DNA from: Marinobacter sp. JH2
Lineage (GTDB): Bacteria; Pseudomonadota; Gammaproteobacteria; Pseudomonadales; Oleiphilaceae
Length of the DNA stretch: 64,000 nt
Direction: 5' to 3'
Assembly (NCBI RefSeq): GCF_004353225.1
Contig: NZ_CP037934.1
Span: forward strand, 3,472,001 to 3,536,000
Translations under genes and position numbers: made by a program
Notes under the pieces: generated by a model
What the model saw: the letters and a program-made list of their open reading frames with translations, nothing else
What the model was told of the DNA's origin: nothing
The model's database searches: none
Shown here: positions 1-8,398 of the stretch, one piece after another
How the letters are laid out: every line of letters begins with the position of its first letter
Numbering within the stretch: position 1 is the first letter of the stretch

Positions 1-98
1 GTTTAGTTCAGGTTTGCATGCTTGGCGGGCAGAGTGCATCAAAAAATGTGCGAATTACGACATATGTCTAGTGCGGGAACGAGGTTGGCAAAGCGCGT

Positions 99-1142
99 TC
101 AGGCACTTTCTCCGGAGCTGACAGCCGGGGTTCGGGTGCGATAGTTGCGCCACAGGCGGAAGGCCCTTAAGGCCGGTTTTTCTACGCCATAATGCAGGGC
201 TGCAGCCAAAGCGATTGCGGCAGCAAGCGCCAGAGCAACACCTGCAGGCCCGGGCACGCCCCATTGATAAAACAGCGTAATCAGCCCGTACCCGATATTC
301 TGATGGACCAGATAGAGGGTGTAGGAAATGCTGCCCAGCCAGAGTAACCCCGGCCGTGACAGCATGTTCAAACGACCACTCGCGGCCAGAATGAATACGC
401 CATAGCACGCCAGTACGAATAGGTTGTAGGGCGCGTTGTACGCGATCAGGCAATGGCCAATCGTCAGCACCAGCAAAGCAACGTCGGTGCCAGGAGGTTT
501 GCCATACTTGTGCCAGCGAAAGAGGAGCATGCCACTCATAAACAGCGGGGCATAACGCACGAACAGAAGGTCCTTTACCAGAAAGTCCATTGGTTCGGGG
601 ATGGCCTTCCACCAGAGTACGCCGATATAGCTGACGGCGGTCCAGCACCAGAGCACGGGCCGGAGTCGTTGCCAGCTTTTCAAGCCATAGAAGAGCAGGG
701 CGATCCAGACGTAGAAGGTGGCTTCAATCACCAAGCTCCAATAAGCGCCATCAACATGCGGATGCTCCAGATATTCGTGCAGAAGGGTCATGTTTAAAAG
801 CGCCGACACCGGCGCGACGGCTCGGTCTTCGGGCCCCAGCCAATGCACGGACAGAAAGGTCAAAGCGATGCCCGCCCACAATGCGGGTAACAGTCGGAAC
901 GCTCGGGCAAGACCAAACCAGCCGGCGGTTTGGGTGCGCTCCAAGGTCATGAAAATGACGAACCCGCTGAGCATGAAGAACAGGTGCACACCGTAGCGCC
1001 CGAACTCCAGGAAGGCCGGACTGTCAAAGCTGTGACCGTACAGTTCGTTGTAGTAAGGCAGATAATGAAACAGAACAACGCCAAGCGCGGCAATGCCGCG
1101 AAGTGCATCCAAGGCGGTCAGGCGACTTTGGTTATTCTGCAT
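99..1142 (-). CDS. Acyltransferase family 3 (OafA/YrhL-like) membrane protein
   Basis: This is a 347-residue polytopic inner-membrane acyltransferase of the type that O-acetylates or O-acylates surface sugars; the acceptor here is unknown. Near the N-terminus it shows the family R-X10-H motif (ALRGIAALGVVLFHY, roughly residues 13-27), then about ten hydrophobic helices and a SYTLYLVH segment typical of the last third of these proteins. The reading frame stays open upstream to 1232, but the ATG at 1142 places the motif at its usual distance from the N-terminus. It is transcribed away from the GH84 gene. No polysaccharide cluster is visible beside it, so its substrate cannot be read from context. 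Confidence 0.88.
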   Translation of the reverse strand: MQNNQSRLTALDALRGIAALGVVLFHYLPYYNELYGHSFDSPAFLEFGRYGVHLFFMLSGFVIFMTLERTQTAGWFGLARAFRLLPALWAGIALTFLSVHWLGPEDRAVAPVSALLNMTLLHEYLEHPHVDGAYWSLVIEATFYVWIALLFYGLKSWQRLRPVLWCWTAVSYIGVLWWKAIPEPMDFLVKDLLFVRYAPLFMSGMLLFRWHKYGKPPGTDVALLVLTIGHCLIAYNAPYNLFVLACYGVFILAASGRLNMLSRPGLLWLGSISYTLYLVHQNIGYGLITLFYQWGVPGPAGVALALAAAIALAAALHYGVEKPALRAFRLWRNYRTRTPAVSSGESA

Positions 1143-1313
1143 GGCGTTGGTACGTTCCGGTGACGATGTAGGTTCATGATAGCCGGCCTGAAGGCGGGCA
1201 AGTATACAGTTCGGTTGCCCGCAACTGACCATCTGTTCATGGTTGAAGGTTCGTAGAGAGTTTCAGCGCGGGTGTATGATGTCTAAAAGCCAGTGTCAGG
1301 GAGCAAGCAAGGT

Positions 1314-2381
1314 ATGACAGTTGAACTCGGTGTGATTGAGGGATTTTATGGCCCGATGTGGAGCTGGACCGAGCGACGCAAGTTGCTGAAAACGCTGGCA
1401 GGGCATGGTTATGGTTTTTATTTGTACGCGCCCAAGGCTGACCCTTATTTACGACGGCGTTGGCAGGAACCGCATCCGGCGGACGAGTTTGCCGCTTTGG
1501 TCGCGTTTGCCGAATTGTGCAAACGCGAAGGCGTGCGCTTTGGCGTGGGGTTGAGCCCGTTCGAGATTTTCAACCAGTTCGACGAGAATGCGCGCCACGC
1601 GCTGGCCGCAAAACTGAAAGCGCTGGATCGAATTGGCGTGCAGGAGCTGGCGATTCTGTTTGACGATATGCACTCGAGCACGCCGTCGCTGGCCAGTACT
1701 CAGGCTGAGATTATGCGCTGGGTGAAAGCTCACAGCGACGCCACCACGTTCAGTATCTGCCCAACCTATTACTCCGATGACCCGGTTCTTGACCGGGTGT
1801 TTGGGGAGCGGCCTACGGACTATCTGGAAACCTTGGGTGCCGAGCTTGATAAGGATGTGCGGGTATTCTGGACCGGTGAAGAGGTGTGCTCCCGGGAAAT
1901 CTCTTCGGGGCACCTGAAACGGGTGGGCGACCGGCTGGGCCGAAAGCCGGTGTTGTGGGACAACTATCCGGTGAACGATGGCGACCGAATGTCACGGCAC
2001 CTGCACCTGAGGGCGTTCACCGGCCGGCCGGCAGCAAATGCGGCGCACTTGGCCGGCCATGCCATTAATCCGGCTTTGCAACCTACGTTAACGGCAATAC
2101 CCGCGCTGACATTGCTGGAATCCTATCGGCAAGGGCCGAACTATCAGTACGGACAAGCGTTTCACCATGCCGCCCGGGAGCTGCTGGGTGAAGCCTTGGC
2201 AAATCAGATTCAGCGGGACCTGTTGAGTCTCCAGGATGCAGGATTGGGGCGCTTGAGTGATGAGCGCAAGCAGGCCTTGGCACACACCTACGATGCGTTC
2301 GATCATCCGGCGGCCAGCGAAATTATGCGCTGGCTCGCCGGCGACTATCTGGTGACCGATGAGATGGTGCAAACCCAGTAA
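1314..2381 (+). CDS. GH84-type beta-N-acetylglucosaminidase (O-GlcNAcase/hyaluronidase family)
   Basis: This 355-residue protein is close to the bare catalytic barrel of glycoside hydrolase family 84, which removes N-acetylglucosamine by substrate-assisted catalysis. It has the N-terminal signature GVIEGFYGPMWSW (residues 7-19), YAPKADPYLRRRW (39-50) and the paired aspartates of ILFDDMHS (D117-D118), which match the catalytic Asp-Asp pair of the family. No signal peptide is visible, so a cytoplasmic location is likely, unlike many secreted GH84 enzymes. The ATG at 1314 is chosen over an upstream GTG at 1293 because a purine-rich AGGGAG lies about ten bases before it and the conserved domain starts directly after it. 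Confidence 0.85.
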   Translation: MTVELGVIEGFYGPMWSWTERRKLLKTLAGHGYGFYLYAPKADPYLRRRWQEPHPADEFAALVAFAELCKREGVRFGVGLSPFEIFNQFDENARHALAAKLKALDRIGVQELAILFDDMHSSTPSLASTQAEIMRWVKAHSDATTFSICPTYYSDDPVLDRVFGERPTDYLETLGAELDKDVRVFWTGEEVCSREISSGHLKRVGDRLGRKPVLWDNYPVNDGDRMSRHLHLRAFTGRPAANAAHLAGHAINPALQPTLTAIPALTLLESYRQGPNYQYGQAFHHAARELLGEALANQIQRDLLSLQDAGLGRLSDERKQALAHTYDAFDHPAASEIMRWLAGDYLVTDEMVQTQ

Positions 2382-2385
2382 CAGG

Positions 2386-3093
2386 TTATTCCAGATAGTA
2401 GTTGAAGGTAGAAACCACTCGTACGGTTTTCACCGGTTGCTGCTGTTCAGAAATTCCGGGTGCCTGATCCCGGGCAAGGATTTGGAATACCCCCTGATTG
2501 GCTCTGCGCAAACCGCCGAGACTGGCGTTGGCATCCCGGGCAAACTGGTTTGCCGCCTCGCGGGCTGATTCGGTGGCTTCGGCGATCATTTCCGGCTTGA
2601 TGGTGTTCAGGCCGTTGAATAGATAGGTTGGGCCGCCGGGGCCGTAGTCGGAAGACAAGAGGACGCCGGAGTCCACCAGTTCGCTGACATTCTGGGCGGC
2701 ATGGCGGATGCGATCGATCTGCGTACTGCGCACCATCAGGGTTTGATTGACGATGAATTTCTGCTCGCCTTCACCTTGATACGGATTGGCCCGGGTATCG
2801 GTGACGTCGAGCCTTTGCAGCTCCACCGCGCTGCTCTCAATGGCTTGGAGCTTCAGGAATGCCATGATGGCTTCCCGACTGCTTCGGGCTTTTGCTTGAG
2901 CCTGTTCCAGGGTTTTACCACTGGCGACAAAGCGAATAGGCCAGAGCGCGAGGTCGGCGTTCACTTCCCGTTCCGCGACACCTTTGACGGTGACATAGCG
3001 GTCTCCGGTTTTCAGCCCAGTGAGACCATCCTTTAATAGTGAGGCCGAGATAACGACGCTCAGCCCAAGGATGACTGCAACGAGTACTTTCAT
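2386..3093 (-). CDS. SIMPL-domain (DUF541) periplasmic protein
   Basis: The 235-residue product starts with a signal peptide or signal anchor (MKVLVAVILGLSVVISASLL) followed by a SIMPL/DUF541 domain, a family of periplasmic or membrane-attached proteins of poorly defined role that includes the E. coli oxidative-stress protein YggE. VTVKGVAEREVNADLA is the usual start of the domain. The ATG at 3093 is preceded by AAGGA at good spacing; an upstream GTG at 3156 would overlap the ChaN-like gene and add a non-hydrophobic leader. It converges on the GH84 gene, with four bases between the stop codons. Confidence 0.88.
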   Translation of the reverse strand: MKVLVAVILGLSVVISASLLKDGLTGLKTGDRYVTVKGVAEREVNADLALWPIRFVASGKTLEQAQAKARSSREAIMAFLKLQAIESSAVELQRLDVTDTRANPYQGEGEQKFIVNQTLMVRSTQIDRIRHAAQNVSELVDSGVLLSSDYGPGGPTYLFNGLNTIKPEMIAEATESAREAANQFARDANASLGGLRRANQGVFQILARDQAPGISEQQQPVKTVRVVSTFNYYLE

Positions 3094-3121
3094 GGATCCA
3101 TTTCCTTTTGGTAGTTGCTCA

Positions 3122-4135
3122 CTATTCGGTGGTGCAGTGGGTGTCCGATCGGCCACTAAAACGCTGTTTCATGGCTTTGTTCTGTCGGTCGGGATCACGA
3201 TATTCCTTGGGCAACGGTTGGATCAAGTATAAAAAGTTGCCCTTGCCCAATTGTGACTCCAGAGAAGGAGATGCTTCCTCTGCAACCGAAAATACGGGGC
3301 TCAGTACAACAACAGACAGCTCTGGCGCACGCTTTTTCAGCAGAGCTACGGTGCCGAGACCCTCTTCGGTGTGAAAAGTGCCAGTCAGGTGTAGTACCTG
3401 ATGCCCCGGGTGGTTTTTTCTAGCCTGCAAAATGCGGCTGGCCATGGTGTTGTCGCGCAACAGCTGCGCCTTGTAGACGCTGGCCATGCGTTCTGAAATC
3501 GCCGGGCCATTTGAACCGTGGCTACCGGAAATGGCTTCAATAAACTTTTCCCGATACGCCGGCGTGTCCAGAAAGGGATGAGCGGGCAGTTGTTGCCTTT
3601 GATTATCGGGTAGCGCATTGAGATAAGCCGGCCCAATCCGACCGACACAGCGAACCGTTTGCGCAGGGGCATTGGCCGCGATCACCGGAAGATTGTGGTT
3701 GCGCGCGTATTCCACTATCGGCCGGTATGAACCGCGATAATTGTCCCATGCATTGGTATCTTCGATCATCTCCGCTTCACCCGTTTCGCCGGCGAGGTAG
3801 TCGTCCAGATCGCTTTGATGGTCCAGATTGAATTGTTCCAGAGTCAGGGTGATGTGCGGGTTCTGGTTGTGCAGGTGTTTTAACAACCGGGTCTGAAGCA
3901 GGTGGGAGCCAGGGTGTCCGTGATACTCGCCAACAATAACGACGTCAGCTTTGGACAGTGCGTCGGCGACGTATTCAAGTGATACCGGCTGGCGAGAGTT
4001 TGAGTCAATTACTACGCTTTCGTAGAGCGTTGCCGGTGCCGGGATGCCGGCTTCGCCTTGTGCCTGCGTCAGGGCGCAGCCCGATGAGATAAGCGCAGCC
4101 GCAGCGATCAGCGGAGTGAGTGAAAGCTTTATCAT
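3122..4135 (-). CDS. ChaN-family lipoprotein (DUF399)
   Basis: This 337-residue protein begins with a lipoprotein signal ending LISSGC, so it is probably lipidated and periplasm-facing. It carries the ChaN-family landmarks: VVIVGEYHGHPGSH (about 70-83), LTLEQFNLDHQ (about 112-122) and HLTGTFHTEEGLG in the C-terminal third. ChaN proteins are heme-binding lipoproteins in Campylobacter and are often linked to iron uptake; no iron-uptake gene lies beside this one. It sits 18 bases downstream of the ribbon-helix-helix gene on the same strand and 28 bases upstream of the SIMPL gene, so the three may form one transcript. Confidence 0.85.
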   Translation of the reverse strand: MIKLSLTPLIAAAALISSGCALTQAQGEAGIPAPATLYESVVIDSNSRQPVSLEYVADALSKADVVIVGEYHGHPGSHLLQTRLLKHLHNQNPHITLTLEQFNLDHQSDLDDYLAGETGEAEMIEDTNAWDNYRGSYRPIVEYARNHNLPVIAANAPAQTVRCVGRIGPAYLNALPDNQRQQLPAHPFLDTPAYREKFIEAISGSHGSNGPAISERMASVYKAQLLRDNTMASRILQARKNHPGHQVLHLTGTFHTEEGLGTVALLKKRAPELSVVVLSPVFSVAEEASPSLESQLGKGNFLYLIQPLPKEYRDPDRQNKAMKQRFSGRSDTHCTTE

Positions 4136-4153
4136 AAACGCAGGCAGCCTTGG

Positions 4154-4342
4154 TTAGTCGAGGTCTTTGGTACGTTGTTCGCGCCAGTCTTCCCCCAGTT
4201 TTTGTTCCACGTACTCGCGGATGAATTGCCGAACCTTTTGAGAGGGGGTGACATCGTCCTGCTTGCAGAGTTCTTCGAATACAGCTTTTTTGTCGGGGTC
4301 GATAAGAAGAGTTAGGCGCGCGGTACGATTTTCTTTCGTCAT
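4154..4342 (-). CDS. Ribbon-helix-helix (CopG/Arc-type) regulator
   Basis: A 62-residue protein with the basic N-terminal beta strand (TARLTLLIDPDKKAVFEELC) and following two helices of a ribbon-helix-helix DNA-binding domain, which acts as a dimer. The C-terminus is charged and helical (VEQKLGEDWREQRTKDLD). A perfect 7-base inverted repeat lies 18 bases upstream of its start and could be its own operator. No toxin gene follows; the next gene on the strand is the ChaN-like lipoprotein, so it is more likely a local regulator than an antitoxin. The target is inferred. Confidence 0.75.
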   Translation of the reverse strand: MTKENRTARLTLLIDPDKKAVFEELCKQDDVTPSQKVRQFIREYVEQKLGEDWREQRTKDLD

Positions 4343-4360
4343 GATTTCAGAGTGCCTTAC

Positions 4361-4379
4361 ATGTTAATCAGGTTAACAT
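4361..4379. promoter_or_regulatory. Palindrome between RHH gene and SulP promoter
   Basis: ATGTTAA and TTAACAT form perfect 7-base arms around a 5-base spacer. The site lies 18 bases upstream of the ribbon-helix-helix start and touches the proposed -35 box of the divergent SulP gene. It is well placed to be an operator for one or both genes. The binding protein is not known. Confidence 0.5.
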
Positions 4380-4406
4380 TGAATGTTATTACGATGAGCA
4401 TATAAT
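4379..4406 (+). promoter_or_regulatory. Predicted sigma-70 promoter of the SulP-channel operon
   Basis: TTGAAT at 4379-4384 and a consensus TATAAT at 4401-4406 are separated by 16 bases and point to the SulP gene whose ATG is at 4440. The start of transcription would fall near 4413. This is a prediction from sequence only. Confidence 0.55.
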
Positions 4407-4439
4407 TGTAAGCCTGTCTTCGCAACCTGGAGCTTGCTC

Positions 4440-6182
4440 ATGCCGCATCGCGCTCATCTTTTTTCCTTGAGATTTGCCCACGCACTTCGCGAAGCCTGCG
4501 TTGATGAGCGTTACACCAGCTCCCGTTTTTTCAAGGATGTGATGGCCGGTGTTACCGTCGGCATCATCGCCATTCCACTGGCTATGGCTCTGGCTATCGC
4601 TAGTGGTGTGGCTCCCCAATACGGTTTGTATACCGCTTTCATTGCCGGCTTTATTATCGCGTTGTTGGGCGGTAGCCGGTTCAGCATCTCTGGCCCCACC
4701 GCAGCCTTCGTTGTCATTTTATACCCCATCGCTCAGAACTATGGGTTGGGTGGCTTGCTCCTGGCTACTCTCATGTCGGGTGTGCTGCTGGTGATGATGG
4801 CGCTTATGCGCTTGGGGCGTTTTATTGAGTACATCCCGGAGTCGGTCACGCTTGGGTTTACTGGCGGCATAGCGGTGGTCATCGCCACTTTGCAGGTCCA
4901 AGATTTTTTTGGCTTGTCGGTTGAAAGTATGCCTGAGCACTATTGGGACAAACTGGCGGTGCTGGCCCAACAGATGGCGGCGCTCGACGGAATGAGTACC
5001 TTGGTTGCGGCAGCAACCTTGGCGGTCATGCTGTTGTGGCCCCGGCTGAAAACCCCGGTGCCTCCACACCTTCCGGCGGTGGTGATTGGTAGCCTGTTGG
5101 CGCTTTGGTTCAATTCAAACGGAGCAGCGATCGACACCATTGGTTCCCGTTTCAGTTACTTGCTGCCGGACGGCAGCACAGGCGCGGGTATTCCCCCTTT
5201 CTTGCCGGAATTTTCTTGGCCATGGCAGCAGTTGAACGCAGAAGGCGAGCCGGTTGGTTTGTCTTGGGCGATGATTCAGGAGTTGTTGCCGGCGGCGTTT
5301 GCCATTGCCATGCTGGGGGCCATTGAGTCGCTGTTGTGTGCGGTGGTGCTGGATGGCATGACGGGCAAGCGTCACAGCGCGAACAGCGAGTTGATGGGGC
5401 AGGGCATTGGCAACATTGTGGTGCCGTTTTTTGGGGGTATTACGGCGACGGCCGCGATTGCCCGTTCTGCTGCCAACTATCGCGCCGGTGCGGAGTCCCC
5501 CGTGTCGGCGATGATCCACGCCTTGGTGGTTTTGTTGGCGTTGGTATCTCTGGCCGGCGTGCTTGCCTACCTTCCAATGCCTGCGATGGCGGCTCTGTTG
5601 ATTATGGTTGCCTGGAACATGAGTGAGGCGCCTAAAGCTGTTCACCTTCTGAAAACCGCGCCGCGGATGGACGTACTGGTTTTTCTAACCTGCTTCAGTC
5701 TGACCGTTATCCTGGACATGGTGATCGCCATAACCGCAGGGGTGCTGCTGGCTGCGGTGTTATTCATGCGGGAAATGGCGCAGATGACCAAAGTGACCGA
5801 CATTTCCAGTAGTAAGCGGGTAAAGCCGTTCGGCTTATCGGAAGACTGGAAAGTGTTCAAAATCAATGGCCCACTTTTCTTCGCGGCGGCAGACCGGGTG
5901 TTCGGAGAGTTGGCGGGGCTGTCCCAACAAGCGCGCGGTATTGTTTTGTACATGGATGGCGTGACCGTGCTGGACGCCGGTGGCTTGTCAGCGCTCAATA
6001 AACTGATTGCGAGTTGCCGCGAAGCCAATACCCGGATATTCGTTGCGGACCTTCAGTTCCAGCCTTTGCGGACTCTGGCTCGCGCCGGTGTGCAGCCAGA
6101 GGCGGGTGTCAGTCAGTTCTATCCGACATTGTCGGCAGCTTTGGAGGCGGCCTCTTCTGGCTCTCTGCAAAATCTGCGTTAA
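4440..6182 (+). CDS. SulP/SLC26-family inorganic anion transporter with STAS domain
   Basis: This 580-residue protein has the full SulP layout: a long membrane domain beginning DVMAGVTVGIIAIPLAMALA, the conserved SGPTAAFVVILYP stretch, and a C-terminal cytoplasmic STAS domain (from about residue 460: FKINGPLFFAAADRVF, then GVTVLDAGGLSALNKL). SulP proteins move sulfate, bicarbonate or dicarboxylates with sodium or protons; the substrate cannot be read from sequence, and no carbonic anhydrase or sulfate gene is adjacent. The ATG at 4440 is chosen over a TTG two codons upstream. It is followed after 23 bases by the channel gene, so the two are probably co-transcribed. Confidence 0.92.
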   Translation: MPHRAHLFSLRFAHALREACVDERYTSSRFFKDVMAGVTVGIIAIPLAMALAIASGVAPQYGLYTAFIAGFIIALLGGSRFSISGPTAAFVVILYPIAQNYGLGGLLLATLMSGVLLVMMALMRLGRFIEYIPESVTLGFTGGIAVVIATLQVQDFFGLSVESMPEHYWDKLAVLAQQMAALDGMSTLVAAATLAVMLLWPRLKTPVPPHLPAVVIGSLLALWFNSNGAAIDTIGSRFSYLLPDGSTGAGIPPFLPEFSWPWQQLNAEGEPVGLSWAMIQELLPAAFAIAMLGAIESLLCAVVLDGMTGKRHSANSELMGQGIGNIVVPFFGGITATAAIARSAANYRAGAESPVSAMIHALVVLLALVSLAGVLAYLPMPAMAALLIMVAWNMSEAPKAVHLLKTAPRMDVLVFLTCFSLTVILDMVIAITAGVLLAAVLFMREMAQMTKVTDISSSKRVKPFGLSEDWKVFKINGPLFFAAADRVFGELAGLSQQARGIVLYMDGVTVLDAGGLSALNKLIASCREANTRIFVADLQFQPLRTLARAGVQPEAGVSQFYPTLSAALEAASSGSLQNLR

Positions 6183-6205
6183 ACTGCCCTCAAAAGAGGG
6201 TCATC

Positions 6206-8152
6206 ATGCTGCCATTTCGAATTATCGATCGAGTTAAATTTGTTCTAGAACGCCAATTACTTAAAGGCGCGGGTTTTCAATTATTGGTGGTCGGACTTTT
6301 TATAGGTTTGATCTCATTGATTGGCGGCCTCTTGGTGGTCCCTCAAGGCGGCGAGTTTGAGGAGCCCGGCGCAGCGATCTGGTGGGCCTTTTTGCGCCTG
6401 ACCGATCCCGGGTATCTGGGCGACGATGTGGGTGCTTGGCAGCGAATTGTATCAACCATGCTGACCATCCTTGGTTATGTGGTGTTCATGGGTACGCTGG
6501 TGGCGATCCTGACCCGCTGGTTGATCGCTAAAATGACTGACCTTGAGCGTGGTCTGACTCCTGTGACCTTGAAAAGTCATGTGGTGGTGCTTGGCTGGAC
6601 CGCACAAACTCCGCCGTTAGTGGCGGAGTTGTTTGGGTCAACAGGCAGAATGCAGCGTTTTCTCGAGAAGCACGATGCTCAGCGGCTACGTCTCGTGGTA
6701 CTGGCGGAAGAAGCCAGTGTCGAGCAGCTCTACGAGTTGCGCAACGAGCCCGGGGTGGGTAGTCGTGCTCGAGAGGTTATCTTACGAAGCGGCTCTGCGA
6801 TCCAGCCGGAGGCATTACATCGAGTGGCTTGCTTGGATGCGGCGGCGGTGATTGTGCCCAGTCAGGGCTATAACGCCGGAAGCATAGTGACTTCCGATGT
6901 GGAAACGGTGAAAGCGCTGTTATCCATTGCCGCTCAAGCCCGTCATTTAAATGCTCCCTTACCCTATGTTGTCGCTGAAATTCAGGATATGCGCAAGTTG
7001 CCCGTTATTGAAAGGGCATACCCGGGTGCTGTTGAGGTGGTTGCGGGCGGCTCCACCATCAGTCGCTTGATGGTGCAGAACGTGCTGCATCCGAATCTAT
7101 CCGAAGTCTATAACGAGTTATTGACCGCCGATGGTGGTAACGAGATTTTTGTTCGAGGCGGTGAAACTGCGGAGGGCTTGACGTTGGGCGAACTGGCCTC
7201 GCAGCGGCCATACGCGATTGTGTTGGGGCTCCTGCACCCAGCTAACAACGGTACTTGGAAGGTGAATCTTTTGGCGACTTCTGACACCGTGATCCGAACC
7301 GAGGACCGCGTTGTGGTACTTGCCAGAGAATACGCCCACACCGGGCCAGATCCAAAGGCGGAACCCTTGGCACCTGTCGAGCGAGTGGCGATGCCTGTGG
7401 CGGCCCGAGTAAAGTCTGAAAAGCATCGTGTTCTGGTGCTGGGCTGGAACCGCCGGGTGCCGAGTTTGGTGGCGGAGTTTGGCAGCTATTCTGGGTTGCA
7501 GTTCGAACTGGACATGGTGTCTGCCACGCCTTTGGATGAACGGCAGCGAGAGTTGTCCCGCTACGGTGTCGAGATTGAGAAGATCAACGGCCGCCTGCTT
7601 GAAGCCGATTACATGGTGGAGGATGAGCTCAGGAAGCTGGACCCTGCCTCATACGATACCGTGATGCTGCTGAGCAGTGATCGCATGGGTTCCGGTGAGG
7701 AAGCGGATGCCCGTGCCATGGTCGGTTATCTGCAACTGGAAGATATCCTGTCGGAAGCCGCGGTTCGGCCGCAGGTCACACTCGAATTGAGCGACCCGGA
7801 CAACCGCCACCTGATGTACGGTCATCAGAGTGAAATGCTGATCAGCCCGGTGATCTTGAGCCATGTGCTGGCTCAAGTTGCGCTGCGTCGAGAGTTGAGA
7901 GTGGTACTCGACGAGTTGTTTACCGTGGGAGGGGCAGAAATTCAGTTCCGTGATCCCGAAGACTATCCCTTGCCTGCCAGTGCGGATTTTCAGTTTCTCG
8001 AAAAAACTCTGGCGACCAGAGGAGAGATCGCGCTGGGCGTTCGTCGCGAATTAGCGGATGAACGTGGCCGCCACCTGCAAATGAACCCGACGCGTAAGCA
8101 ATACCTGGACCTTCGCAAAGGTGATCAGCTCTTGGTGATGTGCCGAACCTAA
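6206..8152 (+). CDS. CASTOR/POLLUX-type ion channel with RCK-like NAD-binding domains
   Basis: A 648-residue membrane protein with a hydrophobic helix at about 20-45, a pore-like segment IWWAFLRLTDPGYLGDD (about 60-76) and a further helix at about 90-112, followed by two large cytoplasmic RCK/Rossmann repeats (VVVLGWTAQTPPLVAEL and RVLVLGWNRRVPSLVAEF). This arrangement matches the bacterial relatives of plant CASTOR/POLLUX/DMI1 channels, which conduct potassium or calcium. The frame is open from 6014, but that part overlaps the STAS domain of the previous gene. The ATG at 6206 follows AGAGGG at suitable spacing. Ion choice and ligand are unknown. Confidence 0.88.
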   Translation: MLPFRIIDRVKFVLERQLLKGAGFQLLVVGLFIGLISLIGGLLVVPQGGEFEEPGAAIWWAFLRLTDPGYLGDDVGAWQRIVSTMLTILGYVVFMGTLVAILTRWLIAKMTDLERGLTPVTLKSHVVVLGWTAQTPPLVAELFGSTGRMQRFLEKHDAQRLRLVVLAEEASVEQLYELRNEPGVGSRAREVILRSGSAIQPEALHRVACLDAAAVIVPSQGYNAGSIVTSDVETVKALLSIAAQARHLNAPLPYVVAEIQDMRKLPVIERAYPGAVEVVAGGSTISRLMVQNVLHPNLSEVYNELLTADGGNEIFVRGGETAEGLTLGELASQRPYAIVLGLLHPANNGTWKVNLLATSDTVIRTEDRVVVLAREYAHTGPDPKAEPLAPVERVAMPVAARVKSEKHRVLVLGWNRRVPSLVAEFGSYSGLQFELDMVSATPLDERQRELSRYGVEIEKINGRLLEADYMVEDELRKLDPASYDTVMLLSSDRMGSGEEADARAMVGYLQLEDILSEAAVRPQVTLELSDPDNRHLMYGHQSEMLISPVILSHVLAQVALRRELRVVLDELFTVGGAEIQFRDPEDYPLPASADFQFLEKTLATRGEIALGVRRELADERGRHLQMNPTRKQYLDLRKGDQLLVMCRT

Positions 8153-8258
8153 GCGGTTCCCAATACCTTAGTGGGTGGGTGAGTTCTGCAAGTGTTTGAG
8201 GTGAAAGTGGTTCGAAGCACTATTCATAGAGAAAATGCTGAAAATACATAATATAAAT

Positions 8259-8276
8259 TTCAATTATAAGATTGAA
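8259..8276. promoter_or_regulatory. Palindrome upstream of aceA
   Basis: TTCAAT and ATTGAA are perfect 6-base arms around a 6-base AT-rich spacer, inside the 246-base gap before aceA. The surrounding bases are markedly A+T-rich. It may be an operator for carbon-source control of the glyoxylate shunt, but no regulator is encoded nearby. Confidence 0.35.
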
Positions 8277-8398
8277 GGCAGTAAAGTGTCGCCCAACGTC
8301 AGCCAATGCTCGTCATTTACCTAGCAGGCTGACAGCGATTACTGCCTGGCAGCAGTCATTCGTACCTTTTGAACACTAACGTAGAAAGGATAGAGATC

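Noticed and set aside
4154..4342. Toxin-antitoxin antitoxin
   Set aside because: The protein has an antitoxin-like RHH fold, but no small toxin gene lies next to it on either side.
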